Shown in pieces: positions 22,515 through 34,929 of a DNA stretch of 64,000 nucleotides. Under the pieces are notes generated by a model, which saw only the letters and a program-made list of their open reading frames with translations, ran no database searches and was not told the origin of the DNA. The stretch spans positions 3,100,001 to 3,164,000 of the forward strand of contig NZ_CP119391.1 in the NCBI RefSeq assembly GCF_031886125.1, in the 5' to 3' direction. The position numbers and the translations under genes are program-made. Every line of letters starts with the position of its first letter. Within the stretch, counting starts at the first letter, position 1. The stretch comes from Halomonas piscis. Its GTDB lineage: Bacteria > Pseudomonadota > Gammaproteobacteria > Pseudomonadales > Halomonadaceae.

Positions 22515-23243
22515 ATGTTTCTGCCCCTTCTGCTGTTTGATTGCGACGGTACCCTGGTCGATAGCGAACCGCTGCTGGCAGAAGAAATGGCCGCGGGGCT
22601 CAACGCGGTAGGCCTGCCGTTTGACACCGCGACCTATCTGACCGAGTTCCGCGGCGTACGCTTTCGCCATATCGCCCAACGGCTGCAGAAGCGGCACGGC
22701 CAGGTGCCTGCCCACAGGCTCAAGCGTATGGAAAACGCCATGCGCGCCAATCTGGCCAAACGCCTCGCCACCGAGCTTGTGCCCCTGGCCGGCGCCCGGG
22801 AGGCGCTTGAGCAGCTCATCGCCTACCCCCGGGCGGTGGTCTCCAACGGCGCGGCGGCAAAAATTCGCACGGCCCTTGCCACCACCCGGCTTGACGGCTA
22901 TTTCCAAACCGCCCTGTTCAGCGGCTATAGCGTCAACTGCTGGAAGCCCGAACCCTGCCTGCACCTTCATGCCGCGCGCGCCATGGGGTTTGCCCCCGGC
23001 GACTGCATCGCCATCGACGATGCCCTGGTCGGCGTAGAGGCCGCGCTTGCCGCCGGCATGACGGTGATTCACCTCAATCGCTTTCCCGACACCGAGACGA
23101 CGCCGGAAAATGCCATTATGATACGCCACATGGGAGAGCTTCCCCGCGTGGTGGCGAAGCTCTCCCGGGGGCGCGAACCTGCTCCCACAGCCGGTGGAAC
23201 GCCCGCAACGCCAACACCTCAGGCATCCACAGGAGGACGCTAA
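22515..23243 (+). CDS. HAD-IA family phosphatase (YieH/Gph-like)
   Basis: 242 residues. HAD motif I is FDCDGTLVDSE with the nucleophile and acid/base aspartates, motif II is VVSNGA, the lysine is in NCWKPEPCL and motif IV is CIAIDDALVGVEAA. An alpha-helical cap lies between motifs I and II, as in beta-phosphoglucomutase-like and 6-phosphogluconate phosphatase enzymes. The substrate is not determined. The C-terminal 25 residues (Pro/Thr/Ala/Gly-rich) are unlike the family and overlap a repeat-like DNA stretch. The stop TAA shares its last base with the start of the yciH gene, suggesting coupled translation. Confidence 0.87.
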   Translation: MFLPLLLFDCDGTLVDSEPLLAEEMAAGLNAVGLPFDTATYLTEFRGVRFRHIAQRLQKRHGQVPAHRLKRMENAMRANLAKRLATELVPLAGAREALEQLIAYPRAVVSNGAAAKIRTALATTRLDGYFQTALFSGYSVNCWKPEPCLHLHAARAMGFAPGDCIAIDDALVGVEAALAAGMTVIHLNRFPDTETTPENAIMIRHMGELPRVVAKLSRGREPAPTAGGTPATPTPQASTGGR

Positions 23244-23617
23244 TGGCATCGCTGCGCGACCAGCTCGGCGGACTGGTCTACTCAACGGAACAGGGCGACA
23301 CCTGCCCTCACTGCCGCGAAGCCCTGGATCAGTGCCGCTGCGAGGCAATCGCCGAAGAACAGCGCCTCGCGGCGCTGGACGGCACCGTGCGCATCCGCCG
23401 TGAGACCAGCGGGCGCAAAGGCAAGGGGGTTACGACGCTTGCCGGTATCAAGCTGCCCGCCGATGAGCTGAAACAGCTGGCCAAGCGGCTGAAAAAGCGC
23501 TGCGGTACCGGCGGGGCGGTGAAAAACGGCGTCATCGAAATCCAGGGCGACCACCGCGATACGCTTTACCAGGCGCTGGTCGAGCTGGGCTATACGGTCA
23601 AACACGCCGGCGGCTAA
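23243..23617 (+). CDS. yciH: SUI1-family translation factor YciH
   Basis: 124 residues. The N-terminal CPHCREALDQCRC is a small zinc-ribbon-like Cys cluster seen in many bacterial YciH proteins. The C-terminal half is the SUI1/eIF1 domain (GRKGKGVTTLAGIKLPADELKQLAKRLKKRCGTGGAVKNG, then IEIQGDHRD). It is thought to influence start-codon fidelity on the 30S subunit; its exact bacterial role is not settled. The ATG overlaps the preceding stop in TAATG. Confidence 0.92.
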   Translation: MASLRDQLGGLVYSTEQGDTCPHCREALDQCRCEAIAEEQRLAALDGTVRIRRETSGRKGKGVTTLAGIKLPADELKQLAKRLKKRCGTGGAVKNGVIEIQGDHRDTLYQALVELGYTVKHAGG

Positions 23618-23665
23618 GCTACGGGCAAGCCGCAGCGCCTTACAAAATCACGGCAAGGGACCCCC

Positions 23666-24568
23666 ATGGTCTGGCTGGAATATCTGTTACCGCTCATCTT
23701 TCTCTTTCCCATGGCCGCCCTCGGCGCCGTGGTGCTGGCCCTGCGCAGTCTTCACGACGCCAGCGTGCGCTCGCCGTTTGATGCCGGCCTGCTGCGCGGG
23801 CCCGGCCAGGCGCTGCGCACGCGGCTGGACCAGGCCTTTTCCACGCTCTTTCTCAACGGCTCGCTGGGCCCGCTGGCAAGCCTCGCGCCGCTGGTCTACG
23901 GTATGGGCCGCATGCTCTTTGCCCAGCGGCAGTTCTGGGTCGAGTGGGCGCTTTACGGCCTGCTGAGCACCGTACTGGTGCTGATTTTTTCCCTGCTGCT
24001 GGTGCGCGACTACCAGCGTATCCGCCGCCTCAAGCTGGGCCTTGCCTGCGAGCTTGCCGTCGGTCAGGAGCTGGGGCGGCTGATCCACCCCGAAGCACAC
24101 CCCTACGCCGTCTTCCATGACGTGCCTGCCGGGCGCTTTACCATTGACCACGTGGTCGTCACGCCAAACGGCGTTTTCGTTGTGGAAACCCGCGCTCGGG
24201 CTCTGGGCGTCGACAGCCGCGCGCTGAATCGGGTGTATGTAGAGCACGAGCGGCTGCGCTTTCCCCACTGGCAGGAGCGCCGGCCGCTGTATAAAACTCG
24301 CCAGGCCGTCAGCTGGCTGGATGAGTGGCTGGAGCGCCAATGCGGCGTGGCGGTCCCCGTACGCGGTGTTCTGGTGCTCCCCGGCTGGGAGATCGATACC
24401 CGGGAAGCCGCCAGCGACATCACGGTTGTCAGCGGCGAAAGGCTGGCCGCCGGGCTAACCGACATGGCCCCTGGCGAACTCGACAAGGCCGTTCACGACA
24501 AGGTGATCTCCCTGCTGCTAAAGCGCTCACAGCAGTCGGACAAACACCTGCGGCAGCCCTCGGCCTGA
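23666..24568 (+). CDS. Membrane-anchored NERD (nuclease-related) domain protein
   Basis: 300 residues. Two or three hydrophobic segments occupy the N-terminal third (VWLEYLLPLIFLFPMAALGAV, a second near residue 70, and LYGLLSTVLVLIFSLLLV near residue 100). The NERD domain follows from about residue 125 to 230: FHDVPAGRFTIDHVVVTPNGVFVVETRA contains the D-hh-ExR-type core of this nuclease-related fold. The second half ends in a hydrophilic tail. A nucleic-acid role is predicted from the fold only. The gene ends one base before the converging dgt stop. Confidence 0.83.
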   Translation: MVWLEYLLPLIFLFPMAALGAVVLALRSLHDASVRSPFDAGLLRGPGQALRTRLDQAFSTLFLNGSLGPLASLAPLVYGMGRMLFAQRQFWVEWALYGLLSTVLVLIFSLLLVRDYQRIRRLKLGLACELAVGQELGRLIHPEAHPYAVFHDVPAGRFTIDHVVVTPNGVFVVETRARALGVDSRALNRVYVEHERLRFPHWQERRPLYKTRQAVSWLDEWLERQCGVAVPVRGVLVLPGWEIDTREAASDITVVSGERLAAGLTDMAPGELDKAVHDKVISLLLKRSQQSDKHLRQPSA

Positions 24569-24569
24569 T

Positions 24570-25904
24570 TCAGCCGTCGCCCCTGAGCCTGCCGCCCATC
24601 TCCTGGGCCAGGTCCACCGCGTAGTGATCGGTCATGCCCCCGATAAAATCCAGCATCCGTCGATAGCTATCGTATAGCGGCCAGTCCTGGCGGGGCGTAT
24701 TCTCGCCGATCAGCGCGAGTACCCGCTGGTGCTTGAACGACAGCTCGCCGTAGTGGTGCAGCTCGTGGGCCGCGCCGATAAACGCCTCCAGCAGGATACC
24801 CAGCGTCGTATAGGCGCCGATCTCAAGCTTGGCCTTGCGCTCGTTCTGGAAAATGCGTTCCCGGGCAAGCGCCTTGGCCGCGCTCACCCCGCCGCTCAGG
24901 TCCGCATGGCAAAGGGACAGCAGATCCTGCTGCTGGCGTCCGCTCAGCAGAGCCGTTTCATGACGTACAAACACCTCGCCCACTTCGTTCACCGCGCGCT
25001 CCATGGCGGCCCCTCGCAGCAGGGCAATGCGGCGGCGCTGGGAAGCGCCGCGCCGCTGCATATCGGCATATTCCGGCGGCGTCTCACCGGCGATGCGCCG
25101 CAAAATATCCGCCACTTCTGCGTAACCCAGAATGCCCATTTCCAGGCCGTCTTCCAGATCCAGCAGGGCATAGCAGATATCGTCGGCGGCCTCCACCAGC
25201 CACGCCAGCGGATGGCGACACCAGCGATCTTTTCCCTGGGCGAGCAAGCCCAGACTTTCCGCCACTTCGCGCAGCAGGGGAAGCTCCGACTGATAGGCGC
25301 CGAACTTGCCGTCTGTACCTTTGTGGGTCACCGCCCAGGGATATTTGAGCAGCGTACCCAGCGTCGCCGCCGTCATGCGCATGCCGCCGTTAAACTGGTT
25401 GTATTCGATCTGGGTAATCACTCGAAAGCCCTGGGCGTTGCCCTCGTAGGTGAGCAAGTCATTGCGCTCGGCGGCGGTCAGGCCGTCGAGCAAACCGGCC
25501 TTGGCCGCCCGCTTGAACCAGTCGCGTATGGCATACTCCCCGGCGTGGCCAAAAGGCGGATTGCCGATGTCATGGCCGAGACAAGCGGTTTGTACGATCA
25601 CCCCCAGATCTGCCGGGGCGATGCTGTCCGGCAGCCGATCCTGTAGCAGCTCGCCTACGATCATACCCAGCGAACGGCCCACGCAGCCCACCTCCAGCGA
25701 GTGTGTCAAGCGGGTGTGGATGTGGTCGTTTTCCGTGAGCGGATGCACCTGTGTCTTGCGACCCAGGCGGCGAAAGGAGCCGGAGAAGACAATCCGGTCG
25801 TGGTCCTTGTGGAACGGCGTGCGCCCGATTTCGTGAGAAATATCGAGACGCTTGTCGTGCAAACGCCGGGGGGACAGCAGCCGCTCCCAGCTCATCATCG
25901 TCAT
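24570..25904 (-). CDS. dgt: Deoxyguanosinetriphosphate triphosphohydrolase-like HD hydrolase
   Basis: 444 residues from the ATG at 25904 (other ATGs at 25898 and 25895 are possible). HD-domain metal ligands are visible in HTRLTHSLEVGCVGR, CLGHDIGNPPFGHAGE and in WLVEAADDICYALLDLEDG. The N-terminal FHKDHDRIVFSGSFRRLGRKTQVHP is the dNTPase signature. It hydrolyses dGTP or other dNTPs to nucleoside and triphosphate; the substrate range of this subclass varies. The length matches the family. Monocistronic, on the opposite strand to the NERD gene. Confidence 0.93.
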   Translation of the reverse strand: MTMMSWERLLSPRRLHDKRLDISHEIGRTPFHKDHDRIVFSGSFRRLGRKTQVHPLTENDHIHTRLTHSLEVGCVGRSLGMIVGELLQDRLPDSIAPADLGVIVQTACLGHDIGNPPFGHAGEYAIRDWFKRAAKAGLLDGLTAAERNDLLTYEGNAQGFRVITQIEYNQFNGGMRMTAATLGTLLKYPWAVTHKGTDGKFGAYQSELPLLREVAESLGLLAQGKDRWCRHPLAWLVEAADDICYALLDLEDGLEMGILGYAEVADILRRIAGETPPEYADMQRRGASQRRRIALLRGAAMERAVNEVGEVFVRHETALLSGRQQQDLLSLCHADLSGGVSAAKALARERIFQNERKAKLEIGAYTTLGILLEAFIGAAHELHHYGELSFKHQRVLALIGENTPRQDWPLYDSYRRMLDFIGGMTDHYAVDLAQEMGGRLRGDG

Positions 25905-26060
25905 TGAGTTCGTCTCCGTGAACGCCGCGTATGGCGAAGGTAAGCCCCTGATACAGCCCATACTACATCAACTGCCCGCCTGCGAGCCGAGCGCCGATAG
26001 CAGGCAGCCCAAGGCGCCCATTGATATGGCAGGGTGTTCGTAGGAGGCCGGCTACGCCGG

Positions 26061-26086
26061 GCGAAAGCAGGCCGCAGGCCTGCCGG
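26061..26086. repeat. Palindromic dispersed repeat, copy 1
   Basis: GCGAAAGCAGGCCGCAGG followed by CCTGCCGG. It can fold on itself through CAGGC and GCCTG. The second copy at 47919-47945 differs only by one inserted A. Both lie between genes. This behaves like a REP-type element; copy number in the genome is unknown. Confidence 0.6.
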
Positions 26087-26173
26087 GGTTGGGTGGGCGT
26101 GCCCGTGCAGTGCCAACAGCAGACAAATCCGGGCGCCTGGCGGCACCGGGTTCGCCACTGCGCCCGCTATCGT

Positions 26174-26257
26174 GTCATCACGAGCGCAAGCGAAGTGATC
26201 TCCTTGCCTTGCCGTCGCCAGCAACCCCGAGATGGCGTCGCTGCGCTCGCCATGACG
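26174..26257. repeat. Small inverted-repeat element (REP/MITE-like)
   Basis: The left arm at 26174-26193 starts GTCATCACGAGCGCAAGCGA and the right arm at 26238-26257 is its near reverse complement (GTCATGGCGAGCGCAGCGA when reversed). About 44 bases lie between the arms. It sits in gene-free DNA next to the rRNA operon. Similar GAGCGCAGCGA palindromes are widespread in proteobacterial intergenic DNA. Confidence 0.6.
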
Positions 26258-26330
26258 CAGTGGCGGTGGGCCGGCACGTTCTTTCTACGTGGTGGGAGCG
26301 CCTGTTAATGTCTTCAAATTCCGCGCACAC

Positions 26331-26355
26331 AAAAAACCCGGCGCGGGGCCGGGTT
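26331..26355 (-). terminator. Intrinsic terminator of the rRNA operon
   Basis: On the minus strand AACCCGG and CCGGGTT form a stem followed by TTTTTT (plus-strand A-run at 26331-26336), 15 bases beyond the 3' end of 5S rRNA. Confidence 0.85.
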
Positions 26356-26369
26356 CTCTGTGTATCAGT

Positions 26370-26486
26370 GCCTGACGATGTCCTACTCTCGCATGGGGAG
26401 GCCCCACACTACCATCGGCGCTGAGCGGTTTCACTGCTGAGTTCGGCATGGGATCAGGTGGTTCCCGCTCGCTATGGCCGTCAGGC
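26370..26486 (-). rRNA. rrf: 5S ribosomal RNA
   Basis: About 117 bases on the minus strand. The terminal helix is formed by GCCTGACG at the 5' end (26486 side) and CGTCAGGC at the 3' end (26370 side). The internal sequence with CCGAACTCAGCAGTGAAACC is typical of gammaproteobacterial 5S rRNA. It is the last gene of the operon. Confidence 0.95.
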
Positions 26487-26587
26487 GTAACCGGTGACAT
26501 ATCATGCCGAGGGTGATCGTCTCGTGTCGTATCCGACGACTTTACTGTCTCATCGTTGTCGCGACCCGACCCCTTGGGCGTTATAGG

Positions 26588-29474
<2,887 letters not shown>

Positions 29475-29705
29475 CTATAACCCCAAGGGGTCGGTGTCGC
29501 AATGACAACGATTGCCGGATACGCTTGAGACGTATCACATGATCTTCTTGCGAAGATCGTTTTGTCAGCATGATATATCTTGTTAAAGAGCACTGCCTGA
29601 AAGCAGTCATAAGCGTCGTGACGGTTCACGGGGCTTATGACTGCTCAGGGGCACAGCGATCAGGCAATTCATTGTGGGCACTTGCCGGGCGGATGACGCA
29701 TCGGT
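29475..29705 (-). other. 16S-23S spacer without tRNA genes
   Basis: Only 231 bases separate 16S and 23S, and no tRNA is present: there is no TTCGA-type T-loop or cloverleaf on the minus strand. It holds a perfect boxA, a 7-bp hairpin around GATCTTC/GAAGATC (about 29541-29560), a perfect 13-bp stem (29602-29614 with 29633-29645), and the 3' arm of the 16S processing stem (29658-29690). Many gammaproteobacterial spacers carry tRNA-Ile and tRNA-Ala instead. Confidence 0.85.
29581..29592 (-). promoter_or_regulatory. boxA antitermination site before 23S
   Basis: Minus strand TGCTCTTTAACA, an exact match to the rRNA boxA consensus that binds NusB/NusE to keep transcription resistant to Rho. Confidence 0.85.
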
Positions 29706-31237
<1,532 letters not shown>

Positions 31238-31388
31238 CAATCATATAGTCCGTTGAGCGGACCAAACTTGGCTCAAGGTATCAAACGTCTCAAACGAGAC
31301 CCGAAGGTCTCTGACGAGTCGCTTGCCTTGATGATTGGTGATTTGTCACCCACCCAGGCAAGCGCCCACATGAATTACCTGATCAACT

Positions 31389-31400
31389 TGTTAAAGAGCG
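31389..31400 (-). promoter_or_regulatory. boxA antitermination site in the rRNA leader
   Basis: Minus strand CGCTCTTTAACA, one base from the boxA consensus, located between the rRNA promoter and the 16S processing stem. Confidence 0.8.
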
Positions 31401-31427
31401 TCTCGCGTTTTGCTGCGAGGAGGGCGT

Positions 31428-31455
31428 ATTCTACACGCCTTTGAGCGGCTGTCAA
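31428..31455 (-). promoter_or_regulatory. rRNA operon promoter
   Basis: On the minus strand a perfect -35 TTGACA (31450-31455), a 16-base spacer and -10 TAGAAT (31428-31433). Transcription would begin near 31421, about 185 bases before the 16S 5' end. The 16-base spacer is typical of rRNA P1 promoters. Whether a second promoter exists upstream is not clear. Confidence 0.85.
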
Positions 31456-31734
31456 CGGCGATTGTTTCGAATCGCGTAACTCGCTGAAACCACCGGCCTT
31501 TTGGGGCCTTTCGCCGCCGGTGACGGCTTGGCGTCGTCGGCAGCGGATGCGTACTGTACGGCCTGAAAAGCGTTTACGCAAGGGACCGCGAGAAATAAAT
31601 CGTGAGCTTTTCATCGACGAGAAGCGAAAAGCCTGTCGGCTTGGGGGATGCTTGCGAGTAAACTGGGCCCGCCGCTCACTCATACATATGCGCAGGCCCG
31701 CTCGGGGCTAGCGTCTGCCTTAGGGAGTCCCCTG

Positions 31735-32760
31735 ATGAACCCGCACCTGCTTTCCATTGACTCGCTGGACCGGGGCCGCGTCGACCACCTGCTGCACGTG
31801 GCCGGCCGCATGGAGCCCATTGCCAGCCGCCGCCAGGTCACCCGGATACTGGAAGGGGCGGTACTTGGCAACCTGTTTTTCGAGGCCAGCACCCGCACCC
31901 GCGTCAGCTTCAACGCCGCCTTCTGCCGCCTGGGCGGCAGCGTCTGCGACACCACCGGCTTTACCTTCTCCTCCATGGCCAAGGGCGAGTCGCTTTACGA
32001 CACCAGCCGGGTCATGAGCGGCTACTGCGATGCCATCGTCATGCGCCACCCCGAGCAGGGCTCGGTGGCCGAGTTTGCCAACGCCACCAACGTGCCCGTG
32101 GTCAACGGCGGCGACGGGGCGGGCGAGCACCCCAGCCAGGCGCTTCTGGACCTTTATACCATTGACAAGGAGTTTACCCGGCGAGGAAAAACGCTGCCCG
32201 GCGCGCATATTCTGCTCACCGGGGACCTCCTCCACGGCCGCACGGTGCATTCGCTGATCAAGCTGTTGTCGCTGTATCCGCCGATGCGCATCACCCTGGT
32301 TGCCCCGCCCGGGCTTGCCATGCCCCCGGCGCTGGTGGAGCTGGTGGCCTCTCGCGGGCATCACGTGGAGCAGCGCGACAGCCTGGCCAGCGACTTTGGC
32401 GACCTGGACGTGGTGTATACCACGCGCATCCAAAAGGAGCGCTTTACCAGCGAGCTGAGCGAAACCTTCAACGGCGTATCTGCCGACTTTTTGGTCAACA
32501 AGGGCTTCATGGATCGGCGCTGCACCGCGGACACCATCGTGATGCATCCGCTGCCCCGGGACAGCCGCCCCGACGCCAACGATCTGGACGTGGATCTGAA
32601 CGGCGACCCCAGGCTGGCGATCTTCCGCCAGACCGACAACGGCATCCCCATGCGCATGGCGATTTTTGCCACGCTGCTGCAGGTGGAAGACCTGGTGGAA
32701 AAGGACATGCGCCCGGTGCGCTGGTTTGTGCCCGAGCGGCTGGGTACCCGGGACGACTGA
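31735..32760 (+). CDS. pyrB: Aspartate carbamoyltransferase catalytic subunit
   Basis: 341 residues. The carbamoyl-phosphate loop FFEASTRTRVSF (about residues 48-59), the MRHPEQG and VVNGGDGAGEHPSQALLDLYT segments and the DVVYTTRIQKERF and MHPLPRDSRPD motifs define the enzyme. It condenses carbamoyl phosphate with aspartate in pyrimidine synthesis. It is about 30 residues longer than E. coli PyrB. The ATG at 31735 has AGGGAG upstream. No pyrI follows, and pyrC is not nearby; the gene instead converges on ruvX with 22 bases between stops. Confidence 0.95.
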   Translation: MNPHLLSIDSLDRGRVDHLLHVAGRMEPIASRRQVTRILEGAVLGNLFFEASTRTRVSFNAAFCRLGGSVCDTTGFTFSSMAKGESLYDTSRVMSGYCDAIVMRHPEQGSVAEFANATNVPVVNGGDGAGEHPSQALLDLYTIDKEFTRRGKTLPGAHILLTGDLLHGRTVHSLIKLLSLYPPMRITLVAPPGLAMPPALVELVASRGHHVEQRDSLASDFGDLDVVYTTRIQKERFTSELSETFNGVSADFLVNKGFMDRRCTADTIVMHPLPRDSRPDANDLDVDLNGDPRLAIFRQTDNGIPMRMAIFATLLQVEDLVEKDMRPVRWFVPERLGTRDD

Positions 32761-32782
32761 GGCTGCCTGCAGCGGCCAGGTA

Positions 32783-33238
32783 TCAGCCGGAATCGCGCCC
32801 GCCGGGCAGACCTTCCCGGTGGGCAAACCAGCCTTCCAGAATCAGCACGGCGGCAATGCCGTCGACGCTGTCGTGACGATAGTCGCCCTTGTGACCGGCG
32901 TCCCGGGCAATCCGCTTGGCCTCCCGGGTGGAGCCGCGCTCGTCCACCATCCGGCACGGCTTGCCGTAGCGCCCGTGAAGGCGATTGCCGAACTTGCGCG
33001 CCCGCACGCTCATCTCGGATTCGCTGCCGTCCATGTGCAGCGGCAGGCCCACCACCAGCAGGTCGGGCTGCCACTCATCGAGCAGCCGGGATACCTGATG
33101 CCAGTCGGGAATGCCGTCCCGGGCGGCAAGCGGCTCCAGTTCGCGTGCGCTTTGCAGCATCTCATGGCCGACCGCCACGCCGATCCGCCGGGCGCCAAAA
33201 TCAAACGCCAGCACCAGCCGCCGGCCTTCAGCGGCCAT
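32783..33238 (-). CDS. ruvX: Putative pre-16S rRNA nuclease / Holliday junction resolvase YqgF
   Basis: 151 residues with an RNase H-like fold. The first acidic segment is LAFDFGARRIGVAVG, followed by LVVGLPLHMDGSES, and VDERGSTREAKR and KGDYRHDSVDGIAAVLIL with the remaining acidic residues. In E. coli the protein matures the 16S 5' end. It is the last gene of the rsmE-gshB-yqgE-ruvX block; its start overlaps the yqgE stop by one base. Confidence 0.95.
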   Translation of the reverse strand: MAAEGRRLVLAFDFGARRIGVAVGHEMLQSARELEPLAARDGIPDWHQVSRLLDEWQPDLLVVGLPLHMDGSESEMSVRARKFGNRLHGRYGKPCRMVDERGSTREAKRIARDAGHKGDYRHDSVDGIAAVLILEGWFAHREGLPGGRDSG

Positions 33239-33795
33239 CAGGCGTGCCCGGCATCGGGGGTCATGAGGTTAAGATCAACGCCGAGGATGCCGGCGGCGGC
33301 CCCCAGGCGTTCGGCCGGCGGCGTTTCAAACAGTACGCTGGGCTCCCCTTCGACGATCAGCCAGGCGTTGTCCTTGATCTCGTCTTCCAGCTGGCCCACG
33401 TCCCAGCCGGAACAGCCCAGGCAGACGATGAAGCGCTCGGGGCCTTCGTTGTTGGCCAGCGCCTGCAGCATGTCCATGGAAGTCGTCAGCGCCAGCTCGT
33501 CGGTTACCTGAACGCTCGAGTCCCAGTCGTCGCTTTTGCCGTGGTGCAGGATGAAGCCGCGATCCTTGTGCATGGGGCCGCCGTAGTATACCGGCGCGCT
33601 GCGGTGCAGGCTCTGACCGCCGCCCAGCTCCAGCTGCTCGAAAAGCGCGTCGAGGGTAATGTCCAGCGGCCGGTTGGCGATGACTCCCATGCTGCCGTTG
33701 TCGTCGTGGTCGCAGAGATATACCAGACTGCCGGCGAAGTGGGACTCGTCCATATGCGGCATGGCCAACAGGAAATGATTCTTCAGGCTTTGCAT
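33238..33795 (-). CDS. yqgE: YqgE/AlgH family protein
   Basis: 185 residues. The N-terminal LKNHFLLAMPHMDESHFAGSLVYLCDHDDNGSMGVIANRP is the family signature, followed by GGPMHKDRGFILH and FIVCLGCSGWDVGQLEDEI. The fold is known but the biochemical role is not; the alginate-regulator name from Pseudomonas is historical. It directly precedes ruvX, with overlapping stop and start, as in most gammaproteobacteria. Confidence 0.94.
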   Translation of the reverse strand: MQSLKNHFLLAMPHMDESHFAGSLVYLCDHDDNGSMGVIANRPLDITLDALFEQLELGGGQSLHRSAPVYYGGPMHKDRGFILHHGKSDDWDSSVQVTDELALTTSMDMLQALANNEGPERFIVCLGCSGWDVGQLEDEIKDNAWLIVEGEPSVLFETPPAERLGAAAGILGVDLNLMTPDAGHA

Positions 33796-33858
33796 GGGTC
33801 TCCTAGTGCCGCCGGGCGCGCCGGCGGCTAATCGTTTGTCGATGGCCGGGCGATAGGC

Positions 33859-34824
33859 TCAGCGCAGCGCGTCCAGACGCCTGGCGACTGCGTCCAGCAG
33901 CTGGTCGGCGATGCGGGTGCCGCGCTGATCGTCGATTTCGCGCACGCAGGTGGGGCTGGTGACGTTGATTTCGGTGATGTAGTCGCCGATGACGTCGAGG
34001 CCGACAAACAGCAGCCCCAGCTTTTTAATCGTGGGTTTGACTTGTTCGACCAGCCAGCGGTCGCGGTCGGTCAGCTCACGGCTTTCACCGCGCCCGCCGG
34101 CGGCCAGGTTGCCCCGGGTTTCCCCTGCCAGGGGCAGGCGCGCCAGGCCATAGGGCACCGGCTCGCCGTCGACCAGCAGAATGCGCGTGTCGCCGTCCCT
34201 GATCGCGGGCAGGTAGCGCTGGGCCATGACCTGGCGCGTGCCGTCCAGGGTCAGCTGCTCGATCACCGAGCCCAGGTTACGGCCGTCCGGGGCGATATGA
34301 AAAATCCCGCTGCCGCCCATGCCGTCGAGCGGCTTGAAGATGACGTCTCCGTGCTCGGCGTGGAAGGCCCGCAGGACGTTGTCCCGGGCGGAAACCAGCG
34401 TCGGCGCGCAGCACTGGGGAAACTGCTGGGCAAACAACTTCTCGTTGCAGGTCAAAACCGCCTGGGTGGGATTGACCACCACCACGCCCTCGCGCTCGGC
34501 AAAGCCCAGCAGATGTACCGCGTGGGTGAAATCGGCGTCGACCGGCGGATCCTTGCGCATGAAAATGACGTCGAGCTCGGCCAGCGGCCGGGAGTCGGCT
34601 TCGCCCAGGTCAAACCAGTGGTCGGGGTCGCGATACACCGTCAGCGGACGCATCCGCGCATAGGCCTGCCCGGCGTTGAGAAACAGGTCTTCCTGCTCCA
34701 TGTAGTGAAGCTGATAACCACGGTCCTGAGCGGCCCACAGAATGGCCATGGTGGTATCTTTCTTGTAGGCAACGTCGATGATGGGATCCATCACCACACC
34801 CAGATGCAGGTTTGACTGGCTCAT
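33859..34824 (-). CDS. gshB: Glutathione synthetase
   Basis: 321 residues from the ATG at 34824; a GTG nine bases upstream is possible. It adds glycine to gamma-glutamylcysteine using ATP. The N-terminal domain has VVMDPIIDVAYKKDTTMAIL and FMRKDPPVDADFTHAVHLL, and the ATP-grasp domain has VIFKPLDGMGGSGIF and LFVGLDVIGDYITEINVTSPTCVREI. Length and motifs are standard. A 9-bp GC inverted repeat with a tight loop (34847-34866) lies in its leader, between it and the CvfB-like gene. Confidence 0.96.
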   Translation of the reverse strand: MSQSNLHLGVVMDPIIDVAYKKDTTMAILWAAQDRGYQLHYMEQEDLFLNAGQAYARMRPLTVYRDPDHWFDLGEADSRPLAELDVIFMRKDPPVDADFTHAVHLLGFAEREGVVVVNPTQAVLTCNEKLFAQQFPQCCAPTLVSARDNVLRAFHAEHGDVIFKPLDGMGGSGIFHIAPDGRNLGSVIEQLTLDGTRQVMAQRYLPAIRDGDTRILLVDGEPVPYGLARLPLAGETRGNLAAGGRGESRELTDRDRWLVEQVKPTIKKLGLLFVGLDVIGDYITEINVTSPTCVREIDDQRGTRIADQLLDAVARRLDALR

Positions 34825-34846
34825 CGCAACCACCGTTCGGAATGGA

Positions 34847-34866
34847 GCGCGCCGGGTCCGGCGCGC
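34847..34866 (-). promoter_or_regulatory. GC hairpin in the gshB leader
   Basis: GCGCGCCGG (34847-34855) and CCGGCGCGC (34858-34866) are perfect reverse complements. No T-run follows on the minus strand, so it is not a clear terminator. It lies 23 bases before the gshB start codon. Confidence 0.4.
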
Positions 34867-34929
34867 CCGGGGAAAAATAACAGGCCTGCAGTATGCCTGA
34901 CGCCGCGCGCGGCACCAAGCCAGCCCGGA

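Larger units (their letters stand above)
25905..26330 (+). other. Gene-free region with dispersed repeat elements
   Basis: This stretch between the dgt start and the rRNA terminator holds no convincing gene. Short open frames here lack ribosome-binding sites and family features. It contains the palindromic repeat at 26061-26086, also found at 47919-47945, and an inverted-repeat element at 26174-26257. The dgt promoter should lie next to 25905 on the minus strand, but I could not identify it. Confidence 0.6.
31238..31734 (-). other. rRNA leader and divergent region toward pyrB, no gene
   Basis: About 500 bases without a gene. The half nearest the 16S holds the leader, the 16S processing stem arm (31354-31384), a boxA and the rRNA promoter. 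The other half (31456-31734) should contain the pyrB promoter on the plus strand, but I found no well-spaced pair of boxes. A GC-rich segment near 31500 with CCGGC and GCCGG could fold. Confidence 0.6.

Noticed and set aside
23170..23190. Repeat-like GCGAACCTGCTCCCAC in the end of the HAD gene, similar to sequences near 26290 and 47860
   Set aside because: The shared core is too short (about 8-10 bases) to claim a repeat family from this window alone.
29475..29705. tRNA genes in the rRNA spacer
   Set aside because: No T-loop TTCGA, acceptor stem pairing or cloverleaf on the minus strand.
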